NCBI GenBank assembly: GCA_035293765.1
Contig: DATGMF010000020.1
Location: 48,662 to 112,661 of the forward strand
From: DASRHT01 sp035293765
Lineage (GTDB): Bacteria > Chloroflexota > Ktedonobacteria > Ktedonobacterales > Ktedonobacteraceae
Direction of reading: 5' to 3'
DNA length: 64,000 nt
The position numbers were made by a program, and so were the translations under genes. Position 1 is the stretch's first letter. Each line of letters begins with the position of its first letter. The notes under the pieces are model-generated. The model was not told where the DNA came from and ran no database searches. It saw only the letters and a list, made by a program, of their open reading frames with translations. Shown here one piece after another: positions 9,760 to 16,606 of this stretch.

Positions 9760-9891
9760 CAGGGCTATTTAATTTTCGGAAAAAGCGGGGTTGTTAGGGG
9801 CGGTAGCCCCTCACCGGAGCGCGAGGTGCCCTCGCCCCCTCTTCCATCCCCCCGCCGAAGGCGGGAAAAAAAGGAAAATTAAATGGCCCTG
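9760..9891. mobile_element. MITE, 132 bp, with 9-bp target-site duplication
   Basis: Terminal inverted repeats CAGGGCTATTTAATTTTC (9760-9777) and GAAAATTAAATGGCCCTG (9874-9891) match at 17 of 18 positions. The element is flanked directly by TGCTCATGG on both sides (9751-9759 and 9892-9900), a perfect 9-bp target duplication. Inside is a CCCGCCGAAGGCGGG hairpin and no gene. Ends starting CAGGG with 8-10-bp duplications fit ISAs1-family transposases (knowledge of the family, assignment inferred). A related end occurs at 63860. Confidence 0.8.
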
Positions 9892-9908
9892 TGCTCATGG
9901 TAGTACGC

Positions 9909-9937
9909 TTGACACTATGATAACTTTCCATTAAAAT
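9909..9937 (+). promoter_or_regulatory. Sigma-70 type promoter 1 upstream of XRE gene
   Basis: TTGACA (9909-9914), a 17-bp spacer and TAAAAT (9932-9937). It starts 9 bp after the MITE's right target duplication. Confidence 0.6.
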
Positions 9938-9950
9938 GGCAATGCCAGCC

Positions 9951-9979
9951 TTGACATGATCCGCTTTACATGCTATGAT
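9951..9979 (+). promoter_or_regulatory. Sigma-70 type promoter 2 with downstream palindrome
   Basis: TTGACA (9951-9956), a 17-bp spacer and TATGAT (9974-9979), a near-consensus promoter in tandem with the one 42 bp upstream. TTGCATGCAA (9987-9996), a perfect 10-bp palindrome, lies around the expected start of transcription and could be an operator for the encoded HTH protein. Confidence 0.7.
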
Positions 9980-10059
9980 ATTGCTGTTGCATGCAATGAA
10001 TTTCATGTAAAGGCCGTCATGAATGGTTAGCTTACGTGAAAGGATATGCATGAGACACT

Positions 10060-10290
10060 ATGGCAGCGTCTACCCAGTTGCGGCAGATACGAAATAGCCT
10101 TGATGTCACGCAAGAAGCAGTTGCTAGAAGAACACGAAGCATTGGCCTTCGTACTTATATACGAGCAGAAGGCGGGGGGCGTGTGACTCATGATACCGCA
10201 ACGCAAATACTAGAGGCTATTAACGAATTGCTTGCTGAGGCAGGTAAGCCACCGGTAACTTTAGACGAGTTAGGTTTAAGCCTATACTAG
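10060..10290 (+). CDS. XRE/Cro-like small HTH protein, 76 aa
   Basis: Residues 5-55 (LRQIRNSLDVTQEAVARRT ... THDTATQILEAINELL) form a Cro/C1-type helix-turn-helix, although the second half of the HTH is unusual in being Gly/Arg-rich (AEGGGRVT). A cytoplasmic DNA-binding regulator is likely; the target may be its own promoter palindrome (inference). AAAGGA is 15 nt from this ATG, too far, and sits at ideal distance from an overlapping 15-codon frame starting at 10050, suggesting translational coupling. No in-frame start lies further upstream because a stop intervenes. Confidence 0.7.
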   Translation: MAASTQLRQIRNSLDVTQEAVARRTRSIGLRTYIRAEGGGRVTHDTATQILEAINELLAEAGKPPVTLDELGLSLY

Positions 10291-10434
10291 TTTTAAGCGT
10301 ATTTTGTAATGCATGTCAGGGGTGCCAGCTTGCAACTTTGTCACCCCCAACCGTGAACTAAAGCGATGGCCTCAGTTCTGTGGGCATTATACCCACAGTC
10401 GGAGCCATTCGTCAAGCAGAAAGGATGCTTGCAC

Positions 10435-11070
10435 ATGGCAACCAACAGCAAACAGAAAGTCCATCTGCTCCTGGACATCCAGCGTCCCGCCTTTGCCGAA
10501 CACTACGAGCGTGGTGTTTGGTGGAGCATGTACGGAGACGAGCAAGGCCACGGCCCGCTCTCCGTCTCCTATCTCATCACCAATCTCAAGCAGTATCAGC
10601 AACAACCGTACTTTGAGCAACAAGACCCCTATCGGCGCGACCTCATCGGCTTTTTCCTGGGCATGTATCATGGCGGGGTGCTCTCTCCGCAAACCGGCCA
10701 GCTTCGTCCAGAGGTGCGTGCCCTCATCTGTTTTGATCATCCCCAGGCCATACGGGGCTATCAGCGTAGTCGTGAGGCATACTTTCATGAGCCTGGGCCG
10801 CCGTACCGCTATACTGAACAGTGTCTGCTGGACCTCCTGCATGAGATCGTGCGTGAGGCTGCACGCTGGAACACGTCCGAAGCCGAGAGCACCTGGAACC
10901 ATGCACTTGGCTGTCTGCTTGGTGAACTCAGTGGCGCACTCTTTCCTGAAACAGCGGAGGAGCAGCGGGCATGGTGTGAGGAATGCCGCAAGTGGGGCAT
11001 TGAGCAGGAACAGGACGTAAGTGTCCTCGGGCATCGGCTCATCATCCAGGCGATCTCTGAGCAGGTCTAG
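10435..11070 (+). CDS. Hypothetical protein, 211 aa
   Basis: No family is recognised. It is soluble, rich in His, Tyr, Gln and Glu, with a C-terminal CEECRKW pair of cysteines. The frame extends up to 10366, but the ATG at 10435 has AAAGGA 9 nt upstream. Two small hairpins lie in the leader, including a 7-bp one (10378-10384 with 10392-10398). It sits between the XRE gene and tnpB, all on the same strand, in a patch that looks acquired, so a mobile-element passenger is possible but unproven. Confidence 0.55.
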   Translation: MATNSKQKVHLLLDIQRPAFAEHYERGVWWSMYGDEQGHGPLSVSYLITNLKQYQQQPYFEQQDPYRRDLIGFFLGMYHGGVLSPQTGQLRPEVRALICFDHPQAIRGYQRSREAYFHEPGPPYRYTEQCLLDLLHEIVREAARWNTSEAESTWNHALGCLLGELSGALFPETAEEQRAWCEECRKWGIEQEQDVSVLGHRLIIQAISEQV

Positions 11071-11086
11071 AAACGCGATGGAGGCA

Positions 11087-11123
11087 GAACAAGTGAGGAG
11101 CGATACAGCCTCCTCACTTGTTC
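11087..11123. repeat. 14-bp perfect stem-loop before tnpB
   Basis: GAACAAGTGAGGAG (11087-11100) pairs fully with CTCCTCACTTGTTC (11110-11123) across a 9-nt loop. It is followed by an A-rich, not T-rich, stretch, so a terminator role is weak. IS200/IS605-type elements carry subterminal hairpins at their left end, and its place 10 bp before the tnpB start fits that. Confidence 0.7.
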
Positions 11124-11133
11124 AAAGAAAAGC

Positions 11134-12486
11134 ATGAAGCAGATCATCAGCGCCAAACTCAAACTCATCCCGACGCCAGAGCAGCATCAGGCTTTACGAG
11201 AGACGCAGCTTGCCTATCGTGACGCGCTCAATGCGGTGAGTCAGTACGCCTTCACGCACGGCAAAACCAGCAGCGCAATAAAATTGCACAAAGGGATGTA
11301 TACCGAGCTACGCGCACGGTATCGTCTGCCCTCACAACTGGCGTGCAGTGTGGAACGGCAGGTCGCGGCGACCTATAAGGGACTCTGGACCAAGCTGCTC
11401 AAGAATCGAGAACATCGCCGGATGAAGATTACCAAGAAACGCTTCAAAGGGCTGGATAAACCACCGCACTATAGCTCCCCCACGGTGCAGTATACCTATG
11501 AGCGCGATTATACCTTTCAATGCGAGCAGCAGGTGAATATCAAGACCCTCAACGGACGTATCAGTCTGCCGTATCAAGGCTATTTCAAGCATCTGCTGCT
11601 CATCCAGCAGGGAGGCCATATCGCCCGCATTGGTGATGCCAAGCTCTGGTATGACCACCCGAAAAAACAGTTTTATTTGCTCGTGTCGGTAGCGATCACC
11701 TTGCCTGACCCCTCCTGTGACGAACTGAGGGAAACGGTCGGCGTCGATGTGGGCGTGCGCTATCTCGCGGTGACCTCCACAGCAACAGGCAAAGCACGTT
11801 TTTATTCAGGCAAACGAACGCGACACAAAGCCAATCACTATGCGCGGCTGCGCAAACGCTTGCAGAAAAAAGGCACTCGCGGCGCGAAACGACGCATGAG
11901 ACGCATCGGGCCGCGAGAGAGACGGTTGAAAATGCAGGCGAACCACCAGATTGCCACCCAGATCATGAGAGAGCATCCTCAGGCGCTCATCGGCTTGGAA
12001 GAACTCACGGGTATTCGCGAGCGGACGAGGCGCAGAAAACGCAAACGCAAAAAGCACGGCAAGGGGCCCGAGCCTGTATCACCAAAGGCTCGTAAGTCAA
12101 ATAGAGTGTATTCGCAGTGGTCCTTTGCCGAACTGCATGCCCTCATCAGCTATAAAGCGGCGCTTTCGGGGTCCCTTGCGGTCAAAGTCGATGCCGATTA
12201 TACCTCGAAGGGTTGCCCCAAGTGTGGGCATATCGCCAATGAGAATCGCCCGAACAAGGGGTTGCTCTTTACGTGTCAGAACCCGACGTGTGGGTATATC
12301 CTGCATGCGGATCTGGTTGGGGCGAGAAATCTGGTGATGCGAACGCTTGTGCTCCGACAGGGTTGGAGCACGACGGGGTGTTTGTTAATCACCCCTGATG
12401 CCTCGGACCGTGAAGCCAAAGCTGCACGCCTGAAACGGTATGCAGAGTTGCGGTGGAGTCCAGAGGTAAGAAGTTTTCGGCTTTAG
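11134..12486 (+). CDS. tnpB: TnpB, IS200/IS605-family RNA-guided nuclease (orphan)
   Basis: The 450-aa protein has the OrfB N-terminal helical region, then a split RuvC nuclease: D205 in VGVDVGVRYLAV, E289 in LIGLEELTG and D393 in HADLVGARN, plus a zinc ribbon C361-x2-C364 ... C381-x4-C386. All catalytic residues are present, so it appears active. TnpB uses an RNA read from the element's right end to cut DNA. No tnpA (Y1 transposase) lies beside it, so movement would need TnpA in trans. Lys/Arg-rich residues 298-310 lie between the second and third RuvC parts. No clear Shine-Dalgarno is seen. Confidence 0.9.
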   Translation: MKQIISAKLKLIPTPEQHQALRETQLAYRDALNAVSQYAFTHGKTSSAIKLHKGMYTELRARYRLPSQLACSVERQVAATYKGLWTKLLKNREHRRMKITKKRFKGLDKPPHYSSPTVQYTYERDYTFQCEQQVNIKTLNGRISLPYQGYFKHLLLIQQGGHIARIGDAKLWYDHPKKQFYLLVSVAITLPDPSCDELRETVGVDVGVRYLAVTSTATGKARFYSGKRTRHKANHYARLRKRLQKKGTRGAKRRMRRIGPRERRLKMQANHQIATQIMREHPQALIGLEELTGIRERTRRRKRKRKKHGKGPEPVSPKARKSNRVYSQWSFAELHALISYKAALSGSLAVKVDADYTSKGCPKCGHIANENRPNKGLLFTCQNPTCGYILHADLVGARNLVMRTLVLRQGWSTTGCLLITPDASDREAKAARLKRYAELRWSPEVRSFRL

Positions 12487-12500
12487 CCGGGGCGAATTAA
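12440..12500 (+). ncRNA. Candidate guide (omega) RNA 3' region overlapping the tnpB end
   Basis: The last codons of tnpB run into a hairpin CGGCTTTAGCCG (12478-12489) followed by GGGG. A CTTTAG-loop hairpin at this place is typical of IS605-type right ends, whose transcript serves as TnpB's guide RNA scaffold. The exact element end and guide cannot be fixed from one copy. Confidence 0.35.
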
Positions 12501-12542
12501 CCTTCATCTCATAATAAACCGGTACACTTACATTACCGTACA

Positions 12543-12582
12543 GGCTGTTTGAATATCTGAGGAGTCGTGGTATCAAACAGCC
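12543..12582. promoter_or_regulatory. Inverted repeat in the leader of the response-regulator gene
   Basis: GGCTGTTTGA (12543-12552) and TCAAACAGCC (12573-12582) are perfect inverted copies with centres about 30 bp apart, 47 bp before the start codon. This spacing suits an operator bound by an OmpR-type dimer pair, or an mRNA stem. Confidence 0.45.
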
Positions 12583-12628
12583 GGTCGGTCGATATGAGAA
12601 GCCAATGGAAAGATAGGTAGCAATATCT

Positions 12629-13303
12629 ATGCGACTGCTGGTAGTTGAAGATGATCCGCGGCTGGGTCCCAGCCTGAAAAAAGGGCTGGAGGGCAGCCAT
12701 TACGCCGTTGACCTGCTTGCCGATGGCGGCGATGCCGTTTTGATGGCAACGACGACCTCTTACGATCTCATCATTCTCGATGTGCTCTTGCCTGGCCTCA
12801 ATGGCTTTGATGTCTGCAAACAGATCCGTGAGCAGGGCAAAACCATGCCCATCCTGCTGCTGACTGCGCTGGGAGAGGTCGGCGACCGCGTCAAAGGGCT
12901 GGATCTGGGAGCTGACGATTATCTTGTCAAGCCGTTTGCCTTTAGCGAACTGGAGGCGCGCGTGCGCGCTTTATTGCGTCGAGGAACCGTGATCAAAACT
13001 TCGACGTTGCGCTTTATGGATATCGTGATGGATACCAGCTCCCACGAGGTGAGGCGCGGCGACCGGCTTATCGTGCTGGGACATAAAGAATATGCCCTGC
13101 TGGAATTCTTTATGCGTCACCCCCATCAGGTGCTCAGCCGCTCAATGATCGCCGAACACGTCTGGGATGGTGATACCGAGCATCTCTCGAACGTTATAGA
13201 TGTATATATTCGTTATTTGCGGCGTAAATTGTGCGATCAGAACGAACCGGACGTTATTTATACTGTACGCGGTTCAGGCTATCAACTCAAGGAACCGTCT
13301 TGA
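12629..13303 (+). CDS. OmpR-family response regulator
   Basis: The receiver domain (1-115) has the acidic pocket EDD (7-9), phosphoacceptor D51 in LIILDVLLPG and K101 in YLVKPFAF. A winged-helix DNA-binding domain (about 125-222) ends in RGSGYQL. It acts as the transcription factor partner of the kinase encoded 84 bp downstream. The ligand or stress sensed is unknown. A short upstream inverted repeat may be its autoregulatory site. Confidence 0.92.
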   Translation: MRLLVVEDDPRLGPSLKKGLEGSHYAVDLLADGGDAVLMATTTSYDLIILDVLLPGLNGFDVCKQIREQGKTMPILLLTALGEVGDRVKGLDLGADDYLVKPFAFSELEARVRALLRRGTVIKTSTLRFMDIVMDTSSHEVRRGDRLIVLGHKEYALLEFFMRHPHQVLSRSMIAEHVWDGDTEHLSNVIDVYIRYLRRKLCDQNEPDVIYTVRGSGYQLKEPS

Positions 13304-13306
13304 AAT

Positions 13307-13374
13307 TCCGCCCGCCAACGGCGCATGCGCGTGTACCTCCCCGATTCCATCGTGGGAGCGGTCAGGCGGGCGGA
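13307..13374. repeat. REP-like palindrome between response regulator and kinase
   Basis: Outer arms TCCGCCCGCC (13307-13316) and GGCGGGCGGA (13365-13374) enclose an inner hairpin CTCCCCGAT ... ATCGTGGGAG (13338-13356). The inner hairpin recurs almost letter for letter at 49005-49026. It fills the gap between the two genes of the operon and could set their mRNA ratio. Confidence 0.65.
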
Positions 13375-13387
13375 GAGGAATTACGGC

Positions 13388-14896
13388 ATGATAAGGCGCT
13401 TGCGCTTACCGAGAATACCTCCTCTGGGGATACGTACGCAGTTGACCTGCTGGTATACCCTGGTCTCGGCTGTGCTGCTGCTTCTCATCGGCATTGCCTT
13501 CTACACAGCATTTCAGCAATCGTTGGCTGCCAGCTTTGATATGGCTCTCCAGCAGCGAGCGCAGCAAGTGGCTGAAGGCATTACCAATCGCGAAGGGAAG
13601 CTGGTGGTCGATGATGTGGTTGACGAACTGCCAGAACTTGATACGACCAGTGCGATTATCGATTCTAGCTCTAACGATAGCAGAAAAATCAAATTTGACC
13701 AGGGGTCCCATTTTATTCATGATAGGGAAGATATTTTTGTACGCGTGCTTGATATTCATGGGCAAACGGTCTATAGCACCTTTAACTTCTACAGGCTTTC
13801 CGTTCCTTCAGAGAGTGTCACACAACCGTTGCACAATACTCCCTGGCGTGGCACAGTCTCTATGACCAGAGGTGATGAGCCTGTACGCCTATATAGTACG
13901 ATGCTGGTTGAAAATGGAAACTTGCTGGGCGTTATCCAGATTGGGCAGTCGCTCGCGAGGCTCCATATGTCTTTGGAGCATGTGACGTATACACTTTTTG
14001 TCGTGATCGCCTTTATTCTCGTCGTCAGCGCCTTTGTAAGCTACTGGCTGGCTGGTCGCGCTTTTCGGCCCATCCATCATCTTGCCTATACCGCTCGTGA
14101 GATTGGAGCCAAAGATCTGCATCAACGTGTTCCGGTGCCTCCAGCAGAGGATGAAGTGCGCGCCCTCTCTCTTATCTTTAACCAGATGATTGGACGCCTG
14201 GAACGAGCTTTTAATCAGCAACGTCGTTTTGTCGCTGATGCCTCCCATGAATTACGCACCCCCGTGGCCGTCATCCGCAGCATGACCGAAGTGGCTCTTT
14301 CGCAGCCGTCCAGTCCTGAAGGATATGAGACGGTACTGCGTGAGGTAAACGCGGAAGCTGAGCGTCTGGGTCGGCTAATCAATGATTTACTGGCGCTGGC
14401 ACGCGCGGACGAAGGGAAAGCTCAGCTTGATTCTGAGCTTGTACGCATCGATCTGCTAGCTGCCGACGTCGTAGAGAGCCTCGAACCTCTGGCCCAGGAG
14501 CGCAACATCGAGCTAAGAACGCGGATTTTGCAGCCTGCCACCATCATGGGCGATGCGGCCCGCCTGATCCAGGTCATCATGAGTCTGGTCGATAACGCAC
14601 TCATTTACACGAACGCGGGCGGGACCGTCACCGTCTCAGTAGAAACCTGTGCTTCCCACGTCCATTTATCTGTGAGCGATACCGGCATTGGGATTGCTCA
14701 AAAAGACATTGAACACATCTTTGAACGTTTCTACCGCGCCGATCCTGCGCGTTCAAAGGCCAGCGGTGGCAGTGGCCTGGGGCTGGCAATTGTCGATTGG
14801 GTTGTGCGCGCCCATCAGGGCATAGTCAGCGTCGAGAGCCAGCCAGGGCAGGGCTCAACCTTCACAGTGACATTGTCGCGCTCTTTAGCTTCGTAG
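13388..14896 (+). CDS. Sensor histidine kinase
   Basis: Membrane sensor of 502 aa: TM1 about 22-42, an extracytoplasmic region of about 155 residues, TM2 about 201-222, HAMP to about 275, then HisKA with phosphoacceptor H287 in DASHELRTP, and an HATPase with the N box (SLVDNALIYT), G1 (DTGIGI) and G2 (GGSGLGLAI). The frame opens at 13325, but the ATG at 13388 follows GGAGAGG at 8-9 nt and starts just before the basic MIRRLRLPR stretch. It pairs with the response regulator upstream. Confidence 0.9.
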   Translation: MIRRLRLPRIPPLGIRTQLTCWYTLVSAVLLLLIGIAFYTAFQQSLAASFDMALQQRAQQVAEGITNREGKLVVDDVVDELPELDTTSAIIDSSSNDSRKIKFDQGSHFIHDREDIFVRVLDIHGQTVYSTFNFYRLSVPSESVTQPLHNTPWRGTVSMTRGDEPVRLYSTMLVENGNLLGVIQIGQSLARLHMSLEHVTYTLFVVIAFILVVSAFVSYWLAGRAFRPIHHLAYTAREIGAKDLHQRVPVPPAEDEVRALSLIFNQMIGRLERAFNQQRRFVADASHELRTPVAVIRSMTEVALSQPSSPEGYETVLREVNAEAERLGRLINDLLALARADEGKAQLDSELVRIDLLAADVVESLEPLAQERNIELRTRILQPATIMGDAARLIQVIMSLVDNALIYTNAGGTVTVSVETCASHVHLSVSDTGIGIAQKDIEHIFERFYRADPARSKASGGSGLGLAIVDWVVRAHQGIVSVESQPGQGSTFTVTLSRSLAS

Positions 14897-14955
14897 GGAC
14901 CAGCTTTAGCGCGTCCAGTGACGTTGGAGCGCGGCATGTTTTAAAGTACTCTTTG

Positions 14956-15945
14956 CTAATACCCCTTCTCGACATCGATCTTATTTGGTATAGGTTTGCC
15001 CTGTGCCGCCTCGTTCAATAAATCGGCCAGATATTGCATGCGCAGTTGCTCAATTTCGGCGGCATGACCGGCGCGATGCGGGCTCATCACGACGTTATCC
15101 ATCTCATGGAAGGGATAAGTCGAGGGGGCAAGACCCGTTGCCTCGCTTTCATTGTGCGGATTAGTATACCAGACATCTAAACCTGCCGCGTAAAGCTTTT
15201 GCTCCTGAAGAGCGCGATACAGCGCGGCCTCATCAACGATCTGAGCGCGACAGACATTGATCAATATTGCCTGCGGCGATAAGAGCGAAAGTTCATGCAC
15301 CCCAATCAATCCACGCGTCTCAGGAGTGAGGGGGACGCAAAGCAGCAGCACATCGGCCTGTGGCAGGAGTTCGTGCAGCGAATCCGGTGGATAAAGCGTA
15401 ATGCCCTCTTCGACCTCTTTGCCTTTTTCCTCCGGCGAAAGACTATAGCGGGTAGCCAGCACGCGCATGCCCAGGCCGCGGCAGCAGGACGCCACATGCT
15501 TACCAATCGCGCCATAGCCCAGGACGAGGGCTGTTTTCTTATAGAGCAGCAGACCAGGATCGGGCCGCCAGAAGCGCGGCGACCAGTCGCCAGCACGCAA
15601 AGCTCGATCAGCAGGGATAACAAATTTAGCCGCCGTCAGCATCAGCGTGATCGCCATCTCAGCAACCGGCAGCGCGTTGTGATGGATATTATGAACGGAA
15701 ATCTCGGGGAAGTCTAACATCAGCTTGCGCGTCGCCTCGGGCACTCCGGCCCAGGGAACGACGAGCGCGCGCAACCTGGGACTGGCCTGTATCTGCTCTC
15801 GCGAGGGCGTGCCTGCAACTAGAATCTCGCAATCGGAGACCACATCAGGGCCGGCGGTGATCCGCAACTCTGGCGAAACAAGGCGCTGCAACGTTTCCGC
15901 TGTATGTCCGTATGGCAAATTCGCGGCATGAACGTTATATTTCAA
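14956..15945 (-). CDS. D-isomer-specific 2-hydroxyacid dehydrogenase
   Basis: The 329-aa enzyme has the NAD-binding motif LGYGAIGKHVA, the catalytic arginine region NVCRAQIVDE, and the catalytic histidine in MSPHRAGHA. It would reduce a 2-keto acid (or oxidise the D-hydroxyacid) with NAD(P)H. The substrate is unknown. The start codon is TTG, with GGGAG 6 nt upstream. The 3' end is convergent with the histidine kinase gene, and a repeat copy lies between them at 14893-14920. Confidence 0.85.
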   Translation of the reverse strand: MKYNVHAANLPYGHTAETLQRLVSPELRITAGPDVVSDCEILVAGTPSREQIQASPRLRALVVPWAGVPEATRKLMLDFPEISVHNIHHNALPVAEMAITLMLTAAKFVIPADRALRAGDWSPRFWRPDPGLLLYKKTALVLGYGAIGKHVASCCRGLGMRVLATRYSLSPEEKGKEVEEGITLYPPDSLHELLPQADVLLLCVPLTPETRGLIGVHELSLLSPQAILINVCRAQIVDEAALYRALQEQKLYAAGLDVWYTNPHNESEATGLAPSTYPFHEMDNVVMSPHRAGHAAEIEQLRMQYLADLLNEAAQGKPIPNKIDVEKGY

Positions 15946-16345
15946 CTCGATCTCCCTTCGTTATATGCTTTTGCGTGCCGCAGTTGCAGGTCTGCGTCTA
16001 TCTGGATGCATAGTATAGAAGTATTGGACATGAGGGTTCCCCTTGCAGGTGCTTTTTATGGCTTAGATATTGCTCTTATCACTGATTATACCTCACTTTG
16101 CGCAGACAATGCTTCAGAGGGATTACTATTGTGCCCTGCGCACGCCGATTGTAGCGACCCGTGGTTCCTGTGTTCTTGTCATCTGTGCGGTAAGGTCTTG
16201 TTCCCGTGCCATTATCATGCCCTTTCTAGGTTTATGAAGCAAGATTTTCTTGGTTAGCGTAACAAAAATAGTGCTGGCTCTTTCGAAAAATACGGTGATA
16301 ATAGAAAGCATAGGTACAGTGTAAGCCCAAATTAGTTCGGGAATG
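15946..16345. other. 400-bp intergenic region, nothing recognised
   Basis: Frames here have no ribosome sites and overlap on both strands. I see no convincing promoter, terminator or repeat. Confidence 0.5.
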
Positions 16346-16369
16346 GCCGAAGTATCGTTCGGCTATACT
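16346..16369 (+). promoter_or_regulatory. Palindromic operator abutting a -10 box
   Basis: GCCGAA (16346-16351) and TTCGGC (16358-16363) form a perfect inverted repeat with a 6-nt spacer, immediately followed by TATACT (16364-16369). ArsR-type repressors bind such sites over their own promoters, and an ArsR-like remnant follows. Confidence 0.5.
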
Positions 16370-16411
16370 TTAGCAAGATGGTAACAACTAGCTGCAAAAG
16401 GAGAACTTCCC

Positions 16412-16594
16412 ATGCCTGGAGATGCTGATATTGCTTCTGTCGCCGCTTTACTCGCTGATCCGGCACGTGCAACGATACTTTTTGCCCTCAGTGATGGACG
16501 CGCCTTTACCGCGAGCGAGCTAGCCAGCCGCGCCGTTCGCCTGACCGAACATGGGCGAGAGGGCATGACTCAGGCGTTCGGGTTACGCCTCTGA
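16412..16594 (+). pseudogene. Internally deleted ArsR-family regulator remnant
   Basis: The 60-aa frame begins like an intact ArsR repressor (ADIASVAALLADPARATILF then ALSDGRAFTASELASRA, residues 5-41) but jumps at about residue 42 to a segment LTEHGREGMTQAFGLRL that looks like the extreme C terminus of the same long-form ArsR family. The recognition helix, wing and effector region are missing, as if an in-frame deletion joined the ends. AAAAGGAG sits 8 nt before the ATG and an operator-like promoter is intact. It probably cannot bind DNA. Confidence 0.55.
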
Positions 16595-16606
16595 GTGAGC
16601 ATGCAG

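Noticed and set aside
14956..15945. D-2-hydroxyacid dehydrogenase as the missing mftD
   Set aside because: MftD is an FMN-dependent lactate-dehydrogenase-like protein; this one has a Rossmann NAD motif and is a different family.
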